This document shows, one piece after another, positions 62,748-64,000 of a DNA stretch of 64,000 nucleotides. The DNA lies in NCBI RefSeq assembly GCF_019649055.1, contig NW_026570253.1:1-64000 (forward strand). Direction: 5' to 3'. A model generated the notes under the pieces. It had not been told where the DNA came from. It saw only the letters and a program-made list of their open reading frames with translations, and made no database searches. The translations under genes and the position numbers were made by a program. The DNA is from Paramacrobiotus metropolitanus. Its lineage: Eukaryota; Tardigrada; Eutardigrada; Parachela; Macrobiotidae. Position 1 is the stretch's first letter, and every line of letters begins with the position of its first letter.

Positions 62748-63846
62748 ATGAGTGACGAGGGGCGAGTTTTCGCCGAGGCCCTGGAGAAAGCCAAGAAGGT
62801 TCGCCAGACGTCCTTCACCGAGTTCCCCGCTGTGCTTTCCCCAAAAACTAACCTCCATTGCGTTATCTCTAGATCGCCCAGCAATTAGCCGGAGTGAAGC
62901 GCAGCGCAGAGGATGACGGCGGAGCGGCAGGAACTCCGGTGAAACGTTTCGGCCTGGGTGAGTTCAGCGATAGTCCGTCTTCGTACTGATGTTTTTGGTG
63001 TAGCCTGTTCCCTAGGTTAGCAGGGGCGGTGACGCAATAGAAAACAACCCGGGGAAGAGGTTTGAGGCGCGCCCGCACGCGCGGCCCGCCATGGTGTCGT
63101 AAAATTGTTTGGTGTTTGCATTGTGTGTTTTCAGGCGCTCCCGGAGCTGCGGGGATGAATGGGTATACTACCTGCTCTCACATGTGTTGTCAATTGCTCA
63201 CTTGATACGATACACACATTCACACATGACCGTTGTTATTATGACCGTTATTCACCCGTTGACACATTGATTGACTACTACTTGGACGTGCTTTCACTGA
63301 GGCTGTATTCGCGTGTGCTGCATGTTGGTTGTGGACTGTGTCGGACTGACGCGGGGCCTTGTTGCTTGCAGGAACGCCGTCGGGTTCCCCACTCTGGCTG
63401 TACCAATTCAGGAGGAGTGGACCGTGCCCAACCGGATGGTGGGGCTAAGTAAGTGACCTGGAAACTGTTACTCTTCATAGTTGCTTACTTTGTCACTTTG
63501 TTGACGTGATGACGTATGTAGAGTGCTTTTTCCCCATATTTCTGACAGTTTTTCATTGATTTATTGTTTTTATTTGTTTGCTGTTTGGATTTCTCTGTCT
63601 TTTTCGTCGTTCGCTACAATTTTTTTCCGCTGTATTTGTATGTTTCTCGCTTAATACGTAACTTTGAACGAATTCTTAAAGTTTCTTACACTGGTAAGTA
63701 TGTGGTTGTGTGTTTGCAGTTATAGGGAAAGGGGGAGAAAACATCAGTCGGATCCAGGACAGCACCGGAGCCAAATTGCAGCTGGGGCAGGAACCACAGG
63801 GCGACAAGCGCTCCTGCATCATTTATGGGACGCCGAGCGCCATCGC
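62748..63846 (+). CDS. FUBP/KHSRP-type KH-domain nucleic-acid-binding protein, 5' part
   Basis: Exons 62748-62798, 62873-62957, 63135-63162, 63372-63448 and 63720-63846 (continues off the right edge), with GT-AG junctions and matching phases. It begins MSDEGRVFAEALEKAKK then IAQQLAG, like the N-terminal helix of far-upstream-element binding proteins (A-L-x-R-A-R-Q-I-A-A-K-I). A basic VKRFGLG stretch could act in nuclear import. EEWTVPNRMVGLIIGKGGENISRIQ is the first KH domain, with its GKGG loop, and continues to IIYGTPSAIA. FUBP/KHSRP proteins bind single-stranded DNA and AU-rich RNA and act in transcription, splicing and mRNA decay; Drosophila PSI is a relative. The 28-base exon 3 is supported by phase only. 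The start ATG at 62748 fits the family's N-terminus. Confidence 0.85.
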
Positions 63847-64000
63847 GTAAGTGCGAATTGGAGTACAGTAAATTATACCGCTCCAGTGGCGTGTCGAATT
63901 ACAACTCTTAAATGGCCTGCAGTAGCATATTCTGACATCGACGTTCAGCGGGTTTTTTTGGACCACTGTTTCTTTGATCATAGTTGCTTGAATGATTGAT

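Noticed and set aside
1-64000. Prokaryotic-type features: CRISPR arrays, operons, riboswitches, Shine-Dalgarno sites
   Set aside because: The window is intron-rich animal DNA; no regularly spaced short repeats with unique spacers were seen, and the only array is the 51-base minisatellite.

Overview
The window is eukaryotic nuclear DNA from an invertebrate. It carries intron-rich genes with GT-AG introns of about 60 to 1200 bases, animal-specific families (receptor guanylate cyclase, class A peptide GPCR, SPICE-type centriole protein, collagen-sugar glucosidases), and AT-rich intergenic DNA. A small ecdysozoan such as a tardigrade or crustacean fits, but nothing seen here fixes the species. 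All gene models were built by eye, joining exons where splice sites, reading phase and family motifs agree.

Left part (1-24 kb), all on the minus strand: a 5'-complete UPF1 RNA helicase gene running off the left edge (1-3482); a 22-exon receptor guanylate cyclase (6137-11811); a gene-poor stretch containing a head-to-head inverted duplication (about 16.24-16.95 kb); and a 12-exon PP2A B''-type regulatory subunit (17670-23965). Middle (24-40 kb): a long gene-poor stretch, then the first coding exon of an unrecognised disordered protein (29662-30349, minus).

Centre-right (33.3-58.1 kb): a cluster of GH65 glucosidases related to PGGHG/ATHL1, which removes glucose from glucosyl-galactosyl-hydroxylysine of collagen. 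Copy 1 (minus) and copy 3 (plus) keep the three catalytic motifs. Copy 2 (plus, with a signal peptide) has a full-length open frame but has lost all three, so it looks like a pseudoenzyme. A fourth locus encodes only the C-terminal domain behind a membrane helix. A peptide GPCR gene (40317-43030) sits inside the cluster. Introns of copy 2 hold a perfect 127-base palindrome, a mariner-like element and an AT-rich tandem repeat.

Right end (58-64 kb): a 51-base minisatellite with a 204-base higher-order period, a short SPICE-like gene (minus) and, divergently, the first exons of a FUBP/KHSRP-type KH-domain gene running off the right edge.

Four reading-frame breaks fall at short homopolymers (2446-2448, 7226-7228, 8865-8867, 16324-16330). 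The break in UPF1, an essential gene, suggests base-calling errors in the assembly rather than gene decay.
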